This document shows, one piece after another, positions 1 through 11,044 of a stretch of DNA of 64,000 nucleotides. Numbering within the stretch: the stretch's first letter is position 1; each line of letters starts with the position of its first letter. The notes under the pieces were generated by a model. The model searched no databases. It saw only the letters and a program-made list of their open reading frames with translations, and had not been told where the DNA came from. The stretch covers positions 1,860,001 through 1,924,000 of the forward strand of contig NZ_CP134159.1 of NCBI RefSeq assembly GCF_032197885.1. Reading direction: 5' to 3'. The translations under genes were made by a program, and so were the position numbers. The stretch comes from Levilactobacillus namurensis. Lineage in GTDB: Bacteria; Bacillota; Bacilli; Lactobacillales; Lactobacillaceae.

Positions 1-665
1 CGCTTGACGTAAGTGAAGGAGTTCAAGTTCTTCAATTCCGTCTTGGTCCCGAACTTCTCTTGACCCACCGGCCGAACCGAAATGTTGACGTCGACCCGCA
101 TGGACCCTTCTTCCATCTTCACGTCAGAAATCCCCGTGAATTGGATCCGTTGCCGCAAGGCTTCCAGGTAAGCGTAGGCTTCCGCTGGAGAAGCAATATC
201 GGGTTTCGACACGATTTCGATCAGTGGCGTGCCTTGCCGGTTCAAGTCCACGTAGGAGTAATTCCGTTCGTGGGTGTTCTTCCCGGCATCTTCTTCGATG
301 TGCATTTCTTCGATCCCGATTTTCTTCTTCACACCGTCAACCGTGATCTCGACCCATCCATCATGCGCAATTGGCTTGTCCGCTTGCGTGATCTGGTAAG
401 CCTTGGGGTTATCTGGATAGAAGTAGTTCTTCCGGTCGAAGTGGGTGTGTTGTTCCACGTCCGCATGTAAGGCCAGTGCCGCGATGATCCCATCAGCGAC
501 AACGCCCTTGTTGGTGGTCGGCAGAACCCCTGGATATCCCCAGTCGATCACGTTGGTGTTGGCGTTAGGGTCATCCCCAAATTCAACGGGTGATGGACTA
601 AAGATTTTCGAATTCGTCTTTAATTCAACGTGGACTTCCAGTCCGATAGTCGTTTCAAAATTCAT
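1..665 (-). CDS. gatB: Aspartyl/glutamyl-tRNA(Asn/Gln) amidotransferase subunit B (partial)
   Basis: This is the N-terminal part of GatB, the kinase-like subunit of the GatCAB complex that converts Glu-tRNA(Gln) and Asp-tRNA(Asn) to the amidated forms in the cytoplasm. Reading the minus strand from the ATG at 665 gives [20 protein letters not shown], then the GatB-typical stretches [20 protein letters not shown] and [20 protein letters not shown]. The gene runs off the left edge of the window, so about 220 codons are present. Its ATG overlaps the gatA stop by one base (TAATG), so translation of gatA and gatB is probably coupled. Identification is by family recognition and operon position. Confidence 0.96.
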   Translation of the reverse strand, partial: MNFETTIGLEVHVELKTNSKIFSPSPVEFGDDPNANTNVIDWGYPGVLPTTNKGVVADGIIAALALHADVEQHTHFDRKNYFYPDNPKAYQITQADKPIAHDGWVEITVDGVKKKIGIEEMHIEEDAGKNTHERNYSYVDLNRQGTPLIEIVSKPDIASPAEAYAYLEALRQRIQFTGISDVKMEEGSMRVDVNISVRPVGQEKFGTKTELKNLNSFTYVK

Positions 666-2134
666 TAGTTGTGACCCCCTAACGTTGGAACTTTGGTATG
701 AAATTCTGTGTTTTGTTCAAAGGCGTAACCAGCTTGATAGAGCGTGCTTTCGTCAAATGGCCGCCCAATCAGTTGCATCCCGATCGGTAACCCTTGGCTG
801 AAGCCGGCTGGTAAGGACAACCCTGGCAAGCCCGCTAAGTTGACCGGAATGGTCAAGATATCGTTCATGTACATGGTCATCGGGTCGGTGATCTCTTCAC
901 CAATGCCGAACGCCGTGGTAGGCGTAACGGGGCCCATGATGAAGTCGTGGTCCTTTAAGATGGCCTTGAAGTCGTTCAAGATGACCGTCCGGACCCGAGC
1001 CGCCTTCAAGAAGTAGGCATCGTAGAACCCAGCAGATAAGGAGAACGTCCCTAACATGATCCGGCGCTTAACTTCTTCACCAAAGCCTTCGGAACGGGAC
1101 TTCACGTAGACGTCTTCCAGGTTCTTGACGTCCTGCGCCCGGTAACCGTAACGAATCCCATCGAACCGTTGTAAGTTCGAGGACGCCTCGGATGAAGCGA
1201 TGATGTAGTAAGCCGCGACCCCGTACTTGTTATGCGGTAAGGAGACTTCGTCGACCGTTGCCCCTAATTTCCGGTAAGTGTCCGCTGCCGCTAAGATGGC
1301 CTGCTTCACGTCATCGGCGATCCCGTCACCCAGGAATTCCTTCGGCAACCCAATCCGTAAGCCTTTGACGCTAGTTGCAGCCGTCAAGTCTGCCGCGTAG
1401 TTCGGCACTGCCTTATCGGAACTGGTCAGGTCGTGTTGGTCGTGCCCGGCAATCGCGCTGAGCATCAAGGCGTTATCCTTAACGGTCCGCGTCATGGGGC
1501 CAATGGCATCCAAGCTAGACCCGAAGGCAATCAGGCCCCACCGGGAAACTCGGCCGTAAGTTGGCTTCATCCCAACGACCCCGTTGAAGGAGGCCGGTTG
1601 GCGAATTGAACCACCGGTATCGGACCCCAAGGATGCGGGAACCATTCCGGCCGCCACTGCGGCTGCCGAACCACCCGAAGACCCACCGGGGACCTTGGTG
1701 TGGTCCCAGGCGTTCTTGGTGGTCTTAAAGGCGGAGTTTTCCGTCGAACTCCCCATGGCGAATTCATCCAAGTTGGTCTTCCCCACAGAAATCATCTGGG
1801 CGTTGGCCAACTTCTGAACCACCGTGGCGTCGTAGACCGGCTTGAAGTTCCCTAAGATCTTCGAACCCGCCGTAGTCGTGACGTCCTTGGTCACCAAGTT
1901 GTCCTTTAACGCCATCGGAATCCCAGCTAAGGGCTGGTCTTCGCTAATGCCGGCCGCGTCGATCTGGTCGGCTTGCGCCAAAGCTTCATCTTCATTTAAA
2001 TGCAAGAAGGCATCGACTTGGGGATCCGTAGCCTTGATATTGGCAAAAGTCTGTTGCGTTAATTCCTTAGCGCTGTACTTCTTAGCCACCAAATCGGCAT
2101 GCAGACTGGCGAGGTCTTGCTTTAAGTAATCCAT
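665..2134 (-). CDS. gatA: Glutamyl-tRNA(Gln) amidotransferase subunit A
   Basis: GatA is the amidase subunit: it hydrolyses glutamine and passes ammonia to GatB. The 489-residue product has the usual length. The amidase signature is complete, with ALKDNLVT (catalytic Lys), the glycine/serine-rich [15 protein letters not shown], and [16 protein letters not shown] carrying the cis-Ser and nucleophile Ser. The gene sits 3 bp downstream of gatC and overlaps gatB by one base, the standard gatCAB operon order. Nothing looks unusual. Confidence 0.98.
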   Translation of the reverse strand: MDYLKQDLASLHADLVAKKYSAKELTQQTFANIKATDPQVDAFLHLNEDEALAQADQIDAAGISEDQPLAGIPMALKDNLVTKDVTTTAGSKILGNFKPVYDATVVQKLANAQMISVGKTNLDEFAMGSSTENSAFKTTKNAWDHTKVPGGSSGGSAAAVAAGMVPASLGSDTGGSIRQPASFNGVVGMKPTYGRVSRWGLIAFGSSLDAIGPMTRTVKDNALMLSAIAGHDQHDLTSSDKAVPNYAADLTAATSVKGLRIGLPKEFLGDGIADDVKQAILAAADTYRKLGATVDEVSLPHNKYGVAAYYIIASSEASSNLQRFDGIRYGYRAQDVKNLEDVYVKSRSEGFGEEVKRRIMLGTFSLSAGFYDAYFLKAARVRTVILNDFKAILKDHDFIMGPVTPTTAFGIGEEITDPMTMYMNDILTIPVNLAGLPGLSLPAGFSQGLPIGMQLIGRPFDESTLYQAGYAFEQNTEFHTKVPTLGGHN

Positions 2135-2137
2135 TAA

Positions 2138-2443
2138 TTAGTCCTCACTTTCATCGATGATGGCTGGCACCTTGATGTAGCCGCGTTCAGCATCCGGTGC
2201 ATTCTTCAGCAGGGCCGCACTTTGACCCCAGTTGTCCGCTACGTCGTCACGCATCACGTTGATCTGATCCGTAACGCTGCTGGTTGGTTCAACGCCGGTG
2301 GTATCCACCTCACTGAGTGATTCAAACAAGCCGATGATGTCATCGAGTTGCGGGGTTAACGCGTCCAGCTGAGAATCAGTGAACTCGAGTTTGGCCAGTT
2401 CAGCGACGTGTTGAACTTGCTCACGATTAATTCGATTAGCCAT
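2138..2443 (-). CDS. gatC: Glutamyl-tRNA(Gln) amidotransferase subunit C
   Basis: GatC is the small belt-like subunit that holds GatA and GatB together. The product is about 101 residues, begins MANRINREQVQHVAELAKLE and contains the PTSSVTDQINVMRDD stretch typical of GatC. I chose the ATG at 2443 over the adjacent TTG at 2446 because AAGGA lies six bases before it. It is the first gene of gatCAB. The preceding 110 bp should hold the promoter, since a strong terminator closes the upstream camS unit. Confidence 0.96.
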   Translation of the reverse strand: MANRINREQVQHVAELAKLEFTDSQLDALTPQLDDIIGLFESLSEVDTTGVEPTSSVTDQINVMRDDVADNWGQSAALLKNAPDAERGYIKVPAIIDESED

Positions 2444-2555
2444 CAATTATCCTTCTTTCTTAATTATCCGTATGACCCGTTTACCCGCTTAGTTCTGCGA
2501 ATAAACACACATTGCTATTTTACCATATATCGCCCTAACGCCAAAGATTCTCACC

Positions 2556-2595
2556 AAAAAGGCGGCGGTTTTTCCTTAATCGAAAAACCGCCGCC
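2556..2595 (-). terminator. Rho-independent terminator after camS
   Basis: A 13-bp perfect stem (GGCGGCGGTTTTT at 2561-2573 with AAAAACCGCCGCC at 2583-2595) and a nine-base loop are followed on the minus strand by five Ts. It separates ligA-camS from gatCAB. Confidence 0.9.
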
Positions 2596-2619
2596 CATTC
2601 ATCTCATCTTAAGACCCGA

Positions 2620-3762
2620 TCAGTAGCTGTTAAAGACGTGACTACTGAAGGTCTTTTCGCTGGCCTTCCGGGACAGGAAGCTTTGGATCCCGTCCGTTGA
2701 GGAGACCGTAATGTCAATTGGGACTCCCGATGGCAGGTACTTCTGCGCCGCCGTCTGGAGGTACTGCGTGAAGCTGATGATTTCCGTCTGACTGTAGAAC
2801 TGCGTGGTGATGTTGATGTGCATCCCCTGCAAGTTCTTCCCGTCATACTGGGCCTGAGCGGTGACCCCACTCAAGTTCGGGAAGAAGTTCTCGACTTGGC
2901 TCTTAAAGTTGGAGAAGGAGCTGGCATCGTTACTGTTAGGACTCGACTGGCCGCTCTCCAACGGGAAGACGTAGTTCTTTTGGGCCAACGCCGTCCACTT
3001 GGAAACGCTGGTGGTCCCCGCCTTGTTGTTCGAGTAAGCTAAGAAGTTCCCGCCGACCAGACTGTCGTTGGAGGCCTGCCGGTAAATGGCAATTACAATT
3101 GGTACGTTCTTGAGCGCCGACTTCTGCCGCATCCGCTTCAGGACCGTGTTGGCCGTCTTCTTGGCGTAGGCTTCACCATCCGCCTTGGAGATCTTGGTCT
3201 GGTAGGTTGCCCCGTACTGTTCCTTCTTGTAGTAGTCGACCGAGTTGACCGCGATTCCCACGGTGACCCCGGCTAAGGACAGCTTATTGTTCTTCTGGGT
3301 CATGTAATCCTGTTCTTCCAACGCCTGGATGTAGACGGGGTTCCGCTTAGTCGATGACTTCGAGCCGTTATCCACGGGGTTCAACCCGGTGGCGTTGGTC
3401 TTGGACTTCCGGTCCAACCAATCCTGGACCGTATCCGAACTCAGGTACTGCCCTTCCTGGAAGACGTAGTTCTTGGTCGAGAAGACCTTCTTGGAAACGT
3501 TCAACATCCCGTTCTCGAAGCTCTTCAAATTATAGGTGTTCCCGGAATCCTGGGTGTTGGTCACCCCACGGGACTTGCTGACCCGGTAGTGGCCGCTTTG
3601 AATGACCCCTTCGTAGTCGCTATCCGTACTCTGCCCCGTCAGCTGAGTCCCGGACGTACTACCCTTAGAACCCGAAGACATGCTCGAGCTTCCCAGGTCC
3701 CCACACCCCGCTAGGAAAAGCGGAATGGCGGCTAATGCAATAACCATTCGTAACCGTTTCAC
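2620..3762 (-). CDS. camS: CamS-family lipoprotein (sex pheromone precursor family)
   Basis: This is a membrane-anchored lipoprotein of the CamS family, whose secreted signal-peptide fragment acts as a peptide pheromone in staphylococci and enterococci; its role here is unknown. The likely start is a GTG at 3762, preceded by AGGAGGATACATC, which gives 380 residues. A positively charged N-terminus, a hydrophobic core and the lipobox LAGC follow directly, so the mature protein would start at Cys about 20. A Ser/Gly/Thr-rich linker and then the conserved CamS domain (KNYVFQEGQYLSSD, VYIQALEEQDY, FPLESGQSS) follow. It lies 16 bp downstream of ligA in the same direction and is probably cotranscribed with it, as in other lactobacilli. 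Confidence 0.92.
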   Translation of the reverse strand: MKRLRMVIALAAIPLFLAGCGDLGSSSMSSGSKGSTSGTQLTGQSTDSDYEGVIQSGHYRVSKSRGVTNTQDSGNTYNLKSFENGMLNVSKKVFSTKNYVFQEGQYLSSDTVQDWLDRKSKTNATGLNPVDNGSKSSTKRNPVYIQALEEQDYMTQKNNKLSLAGVTVGIAVNSVDYYKKEQYGATYQTKISKADGEAYAKKTANTVLKRMRQKSALKNVPIVIAIYRQASNDSLVGGNFLAYSNNKAGTTSVSKWTALAQKNYVFPLESGQSSPNSNDASSFSNFKSQVENFFPNLSGVTAQAQYDGKNLQGMHINITTQFYSQTEIISFTQYLQTAAQKYLPSGVPIDITVSSTDGIQSFLSRKASEKTFSSHVFNSY

Positions 3763-3778
3763 GATGTATCCTCCTAAG

Positions 3779-6140
<2,362 letters not shown>

Positions 6141-6300
6141 GTAAGCCGTGAGGACGGCCAGACAAGGCTCAGCCGTGAAATTTTCCTTGGTGAGCGTTCC
6201 TTAGCTCGCCTAGGAAAAGGCCAGGCTTGAAGACCTGCATTTTGGGCTTCAAGTTGCGCCCACGGCGTTCCAGCCTTGTCTGGCCGTCCGGTAAGGCGAC
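6141..6300 (+). repeat. Structured intergenic repeat, family A, copy A1
   Basis: A 16-bp perfect outer stem (6154-6169 with 6272-6287, ACGGCCAGACAAGGCT and its complement) encloses two hairpins. The first, around 6179-6218, has a TTTTCC...GGAAAA stem and the loop GTTCCTTA. The second has CTTGAAG pairing with CTTCAAG. Conserved flanks are TAAGCCGTGAGG on the left and GTCCGGTAAGGCG on the right. Related copies lie at 48.5, 53.3, 55.6 and 57.9 kb. The first hairpin stem differs from the other copies on both arms, while its loop is conserved. No coding frame is present. Confidence 0.85.
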
Positions 6301-6312
6301 TGCCCCAACGGC

Positions 6313-8568
6313 CTAGTCGTCCACCCGCTTGATTGGGGCGAAGGCGGCTAACAGCCGCTTAACGCCCTGCTCTGGGAAGGCGATGTCCAGTTCGGCGTCT
6401 TCACCGGTCCCGTTGACCTTGACCACGGTCCCGATGCCCCACTTCTTGTGGCTGGCCTTGTCACCCACGGACCAGGCCACCTTACCGGCACCGGTCCCGG
6501 TGTCGGTCGTAATCCGGCCGGTCTTGCCGTGGTACGGCTTGGCGACCGCACTGGCTGTCCGCCGGGCAAAGGGCACGTCACGCCGTTGCGGTTGTAAGCC
6601 GCTCTGGCTTTCGCTGTAGTCCTTGTGGATCAGCTCCGGCGCAATCTCGGTCACGAACCGTGACTCCGGATTGTTTTGCCGGCGCCCGTACAGCATCCGG
6701 GAGTAGGCGTTGGTCAGGTAGAGCTTGGATTGGGCCCGCGTGATTCCCACGTAAGCCAACCGGCGCTCTTCTTCCAACTGGTCCTCTTCCAGCATGGCCC
6801 GGGATAGTGGGAAGATGCCCTCTTCCAAGCCCATCAAGAAGATGACTGGGAATTCCAACCCCTTGGCCGCGTGTAAGGTCATCAACGTGACCTCGGCCGG
6901 GTCCTCATCCACGTCGTCTTGGGCGGAGACCAAGGCCAAGTCGGCCAAGAATTCGACCAACCGGTTGTCGGTCTCATCGTGGTCTTCCTGGTCCCAGTCG
7001 GTATCGAACTTCTGGGTCACGGACAGGAATTCTTCGATGTTTTCGATTCGCGTCTCAGCTTCCAGCGACTTAGAGTTCTTCAACGTCTGGAGATAGCCCG
7101 TCCGGTCCAAAATGTCGTTGGTGATGTCGGAGACGTTGTTCTTCGGCGCCGCGTCCTGAATGGCCTTGATGGTCATCCCGAACTTCTCCATGGCGTTACG
7201 GCTCCGCGAACTGATGCCGTTAGCCAACGCCACGTTCTGGGTGGCCTCCAGCTCACTCCAGTCGTTCATGTCAGCGAAGTCTCGTAGCTTTTCGAGACTG
7301 GTGTTCCCGATGCCCCGCTTCGGCTCGTTAATGATCCGTTCCAAGCTCATCGAGTCCGCCGGATTGGCGATCAGCGTCAGGTAGGCCAAGACGTCCCGGA
7401 TTTCCTTTCGGTCGTAGAACTTGTGGCCCCCAACCATGGTGTAGGGAATGTTGGCCTTGACCAGGGTTTCTTCGATCACCCGGGATTGGGCGTTGGTCCG
7501 GTACAACACGGCAAAGTCGCCGTACCCGCGGTGGTTCTTCTCGATCTCTTCTTGAATCTTGGCCACCACATAGTGGGCCTCGTCGTTTTCGTTTTGCCCG
7601 CGGTAATAGGCGATCTTCTCGCCTTCGGGGTTCTCCGTCCACAGGTCCTTCTTCTTCCGGTTGACGTTCTGTTGGATCACGTCGTTGGCCGCCTGCAAGA
7701 TGGTCTTGGTCGAGCGGTAGTTCTGTTCCAATAAGGTGGTGTGGGCGTCTGGATAGTCCTTCTCGAAGTTCAGGATGTTCTCCATGTTGGCGCCCCGCCA
7801 ACCGTAGATACTCTGGTCCCCATCCCCGACCACGCACAGGTTGTTGTGCTTCTTGGCTAGCATGTTGACCAGCATGTATTGCGCATCGTTGGTATCTTGG
7901 TATTCGTCCACGTGGATGTACTGGAACTTGTCCTGGTAGTACCCCAGCACGCTGGACTCCTGCTTGAACAGCTTGATGGTCAGCATGATCAGATCATCGA
8001 AGTCCATGGCTTGGTTGGCCTGGAGGGCCCGTTGGTAGCTGTCATAGACGCTGGCGATCGTGGTCTCAAATGGTGTGGCCGCGTTCTCCGCCATCATGGC
8101 TGGCGTTTGTAGCGCGTTCTTGGCATTCGAAATGGCCCCCAGAACGGAACGGGGGTCGAACTTCTTAACGTCTAAGTTCTGGTCGCGCAAGACCCGCTTG
8201 ATCAGCGTCCGCTGCTCCCCAGTGTCCGCAATCGTAAACGCCCGGTTGTAGCCTAACTTATCCGCGTCCCGGCGTAAGATCCGCACGCACAGGGCGTGGA
8301 ACGTTGAGACCCAGACGTCGTTGCCGTCGGGTCCCAAGAGCTTGGCGACCCGTTCACGCATTTCCTTAGCGGCCTTGTTGGTAAAGGTGATTGCCAAGAT
8401 GTGCCACGGCAACACGTGGTTATGCTCGATCAAGTAGGCGACCCGGTGGGTTAAGACCCGCGTCTTACCACTCCCGGCACCCGCTAAGACCAGTAAGGGA
8501 CCCTCCGTTTGAAGGACGGCCTCCGTCTGCTTGTCATTCATGCCTGTTAATAATTCTTCTCCTGCCAC
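6313..8568 (-). CDS. pcrA: ATP-dependent DNA helicase PcrA (UvrD/Rep family)
   Basis: PcrA is a 3'-5' superfamily 1A helicase for repair and plasmid replication. All motifs are present: Walker A AGAGSGKT, DEYQDT, GDGDQSIYGWRGA, LEQNYRST, TLMTLHAAKGLEFPVIFL and AYVGITRAQ. The C-terminal tail ends in a Tudor-like fold (WGIGTVVKV). I prefer the GTG at 8568 (VAGEELLTGMNDKQ, 751 residues) to the ATG at 8592. An extended -10 box at 8604-8609 would put the transcript start almost on that ATG, and GAGAGGAT stands before the GTG. PcrA proteins usually begin a few residues before LLTGMN, which fits. Confidence 0.95.
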   Translation of the reverse strand: MAGEELLTGMNDKQTEAVLQTEGPLLVLAGAGSGKTRVLTHRVAYLIEHNHVLPWHILAITFTNKAAKEMRERVAKLLGPDGNDVWVSTFHALCVRILRRDADKLGYNRAFTIADTGEQRTLIKRVLRDQNLDVKKFDPRSVLGAISNAKNALQTPAMMAENAATPFETTIASVYDSYQRALQANQAMDFDDLIMLTIKLFKQESSVLGYYQDKFQYIHVDEYQDTNDAQYMLVNMLAKKHNNLCVVGDGDQSIYGWRGANMENILNFEKDYPDAHTTLLEQNYRSTKTILQAANDVIQQNVNRKKKDLWTENPEGEKIAYYRGQNENDEAHYVVAKIQEEIEKNHRGYGDFAVLYRTNAQSRVIEETLVKANIPYTMVGGHKFYDRKEIRDVLAYLTLIANPADSMSLERIINEPKRGIGNTSLEKLRDFADMNDWSELEATQNVALANGISSRSRNAMEKFGMTIKAIQDAAPKNNVSDITNDILDRTGYLQTLKNSKSLEAETRIENIEEFLSVTQKFDTDWDQEDHDETDNRLVEFLADLALVSAQDDVDEDPAEVTLMTLHAAKGLEFPVIFLMGLEEGIFPLSRAMLEEDQLEEERRLAYVGITRAQSKLYLTNAYSRMLYGRRQNNPESRFVTEIAPELIHKDYSESQSGLQPQRRDVPFARRTASAVAKPYHGKTGRITTDTGTGAGKVAWSVGDKASHKKWGIGTVVKVNGTGEDAELDIAFPEQGVKRLLAAFAPIKRVDD

Positions 8569-8603
8569 CCTGAACACAATCCTCTCTGTCATTAGTCCTG
8601 TCT

Positions 8604-8612
8604 ATTATAGCA
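8604..8612 (-). promoter_or_regulatory. Extended -10 promoter of pcrA
   Basis: The minus strand reads TTTGCTATAAT, a TGN-extended -10 box with TATAAT at 8609-8604. No good -35 is seen 17 bp upstream, which fits an extended -10 promoter. It lies 36-41 bp before the preferred GTG start of pcrA. Confidence 0.6.
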
Positions 8613-8614
8613 AA

Positions 8615-8628
8615 GAAACATACGTTCT
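8615..8628 (-). promoter_or_regulatory. Candidate LexA/DinR (SOS) box in the pcrA promoter
   Basis: The minus strand reads AGAACGTATGTTTC. It matches the Gram-positive DinR consensus CGAACRNRYGTTYC at 13 of 14 positions; only the first base differs. It sits directly upstream of the extended -10 box, where a bound repressor would block RNA polymerase. A perfect palindrome CTGAGTTTAACTCAG follows at 8630-8644. Confidence 0.5.
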
Positions 8629-8688
8629 GCTGAGTTTAACTCAGAATTCAGGTCATGCTGGCGGTTCACAGCCACTTGGAAGCTTATG

Positions 8689-8711
8689 ACGCCTTACCGG
8701 GCGGCTTACAC
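8689..8711. repeat. Solo remnant of structured repeat family A (copy A6)
   Basis: The sequence CGCCTTACCGGGCGGCTTACA joins the conserved left end of family A (CGCCTTACCGGGCGG) directly to the conserved right end (CGGCTTACA), with everything between missing. It looks like an internal deletion product. Confidence 0.5.
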
Positions 8712-8840
8712 TTACGCCAAAATTGCTACGCATCCACGTTCTGGCATGATCCCTAAACAAACATGAAAGGCACTCAAAGTCGCTGACAACCCGAATGCCT
8801 TTCATCACAATTTCACCATTATAAGCGTGGTCGTCGCTGG

Positions 8841-9428
8841 TCACAACCTAAATTGATGGGCTAAACAATAATCCAAGAATTCGTCAAAATTAGACCGGTT
8901 CGAGTGCCGAAAGCGGTCCCGCAATCCCACAATTGTGGCTTCGTCAGCAATCACCCCGCTAACCGGATCAAAGACTTTAAGGTAGTGCCTTTTCTGACGA
9001 TCAGTCGCCGCCACGTATGCGAAATCAATATCGGTTAGGGCATCTTCCAGGTTCTCCCGACAATAGATAGGATGGAGATACGGCTTTAAATCATGCTGAC
9101 CCAAGCCCGAAATATGCCCCGCCAAATAATTCTTTCTGACCGAGATATCCTTGCAGTCATCGACGTCCATCAACGTAAAAATCTTGAAATCCACTAACCG
9201 TTGCTTATCTTGTAGGATACCAGGATACTGCCGAACCAATGCCCGCTTATTGCGAAGAATCTTGTTGTGAAAATAATCTGGTAAGCCATCAATCTGAATA
9301 CTTGTGGCGCCTTTGTCCCGTGCTAATAGCTTTATATTTAACCTTAGCTTGGACTTGATCGATGAGGCGAATTTGTATTCTGACATGCCGTGACAAATCA
9401 CCACGGCACAGGTCCCCCGCCCCACCAC
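8841..9428 (-). CDS. Small TOPRIM-like protein paired with an AAA ATPase
   Basis: This 195-residue protein is probably a nuclease-type effector. It starts at a GTG abutting the stop of the upstream ATPase gene, with GAGG eight bases before it inside that gene, so the two are translationally coupled. The N-terminus has a beta strand leading to VVICHGMSEYKFA. This resembles the CEGxTE motif of RloB/OLD-type TOPRIM domains, but His stands where the catalytic Glu normally is. A second acidic motif, LMDVDDC, lies about 90 residues later. The pairing resembles RloA/RloB, AbiL and PARIS-type cassettes. The family assignment is inference from motifs; I do not recognise a specific orthologue. Confidence 0.6.
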   Translation of the reverse strand: MVGRGTCAVVICHGMSEYKFASSIKSKLRLNIKLLARDKGATSIQIDGLPDYFHNKILRNKRALVRQYPGILQDKQRLVDFKIFTLMDVDDCKDISVRKNYLAGHISGLGQHDLKPYLHPIYCRENLEDALTDIDFAYVAATDRQKRHYLKVFDPVSGVIADEATIVGLRDRFRHSNRSNFDEFLDYCLAHQFRL

Positions 9429-10787
9429 TTAATCGACCTCTAAATCGTTTAAGATTGCATAGAAGTCGACATCATCTGAATACGGAATTCCCGCAAAATA
9501 GCCATCCAAATACATCTTCTGAACGTTATTGTTCGCAGCAATGTTTACTTTCCCGTTCTTGGACAAATTAATCACCTGCTTATTGCCATCAGTGTCCGTC
9601 TGAATCACATACAGTGCGGAAGCCTCGAGTTGCTTCATAATCTGGGTATCATGCGTGGTAAAGATCAACTGTCCCTGAATATCATCCCGAACATTTTCAA
9701 TCAACCGGTCGATTAATAAATCGTGGACACCATTGTCAATCTCGTCAATGATGACCGTATCTCCCTTGACAACATCCAAGAATAACGGGAAGAGTTTTAG
9801 CAATTGCTTAGTCCCGTGCGACTCCAACCTAAAGGGAAGCTCGGTTATTTGACCACTGATTCGCTTCTTTTCGAATAGCCGGTACTCTAAATCTCCTTGA
9901 TGACGATCCGTTTGGTAAAAGACCTGCACCATATCACTATAAAGCGGGACAAAATACTGATTAAGAGCTGCTTGTGTCAACTTAATCTTTTCGGCGTTAC
10001 GAGAAGTCGCCGGCAGGGTTCCACCTTGAAGATCTGGCAGGAGACCGCTAATGGGATTCACCCCCATCGTATGGTCACTCTTGAAGGCCAATTGATGGAA
10101 ACTTCTATTCACCGCAATCACTGGATCCGCGACATTCTTACGGACATAGTTTTGATTACTCTCACGCATAAGCTCCGTCAAAATGGCTAAAAATGTGTGT
10201 TTGCCCCAAAATCTATCCGTTGCATCTTCGGCAATATCTTTCATGTTCCCTTTAAAGAGACTCGGGCTCCAATATGGCTTGATGTGTCCCTGTTCATCGC
10301 CCGTTATCTTAAAATTGATTCCTGTCGCCGATTTGATCAGATAGTGTAGAGTCTCCGAAACCAGGTGCAATCCATCCTGATTTTGCGTAAATTTCAACTC
10401 ATACCAGCCATCATTCTGGTCCAACTTAAAATTGTAGCGAATAACCATGGGCCCACTAGCACCACGTCGATAGGTATCCTTGAAGATTGCCGACAACTCA
10501 TCCTGGCCCAGACTGCGATAGTTCATAAAATCCATGAGCTTTGCCGTTTTCTTAGGAGAATCGTCCGCCACCGTCGCAAGTTTCGCTTGCAACTCTGTTA
10601 ACCGGTGCTGGGTCGTTCTAGTAGACACCGACTGCTCTAACTTAATCAAGGCCGAAATGATATTCGATTTACCACTCCCGTTTTCACCATAAATTGCCAC
10701 AATCCTTTTAGGCAATTGGGCCTGTTCCAGATTTAGTTCCATCATCTTAAACGACTTATAATTTTCAAAATATAGAGATGTAAACAC
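9429..10787 (-). CDS. AAA ATPase (AAA_15/21, OLD-like), candidate defence sensor
   Basis: This is a 452-residue P-loop ATPase of the SMC/RecF-like AAA_15/21 group. It begins MFTSLYFENYKSFK, followed by Walker A YGENGSGKSN at about 34-43. Near the C-terminus are Walker B DTVIIDEIDNGVHD and the switch histidine IFTTHDTQIM. The middle holds the expected coiled-coil/lid insertion. The start is a GTG preceded by GGAGGGATAATAA. The only partner is the small TOPRIM-like gene immediately downstream. Two-gene units of this shape are usually anti-phage abortive systems, with the ATPase as sensor. That role is inferred; no substrate is visible. Confidence 0.75.
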   Translation of the reverse strand: MFTSLYFENYKSFKMMELNLEQAQLPKRIVAIYGENGSGKSNIISALIKLEQSVSTRTTQHRLTELQAKLATVADDSPKKTAKLMDFMNYRSLGQDELSAIFKDTYRRGASGPMVIRYNFKLDQNDGWYELKFTQNQDGLHLVSETLHYLIKSATGINFKITGDEQGHIKPYWSPSLFKGNMKDIAEDATDRFWGKHTFLAILTELMRESNQNYVRKNVADPVIAVNRSFHQLAFKSDHTMGVNPISGLLPDLQGGTLPATSRNAEKIKLTQAALNQYFVPLYSDMVQVFYQTDRHQGDLEYRLFEKKRISGQITELPFRLESHGTKQLLKLFPLFLDVVKGDTVIIDEIDNGVHDLLIDRLIENVRDDIQGQLIFTTHDTQIMKQLEASALYVIQTDTDGNKQVINLSKNGKVNIAANNNVQKMYLDGYFAGIPYSDDVDFYAILNDLEVD

Positions 10788-10936
10788 TTATTATCCCTCC
10801 GAATCATACATTTTGTATGATTTTACAGACAAATCACCATTATTTAAGACCATCTTACCATAACGGTGCTAATTTCCCCATCGATATTCTCAAGATAAAC
10901 CAAGAATCCCCAATGTTCACTTCCAGTATTGCATTC

Positions 10937-10978
10937 AAAAATGAGGTCCCGGATTGCCGATTCACAATCTGGGACCTC
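10937..10978 (-). terminator. Terminator after the purK-like gene
   Basis: A 14-bp stem (10943-10956 with 10965-10978, one G-T pair) is followed on the minus strand by five Ts. It ends the menA/xpt/purK-like side and insulates the ATPase cassette. Confidence 0.8.
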
Positions 10979-11044
10979 ACGAGTTACTGTTTAGATTTTA
11001 GAAGATTCATCAGCCCGCGCCATCAATCTGTGGGGGGCTACGCT

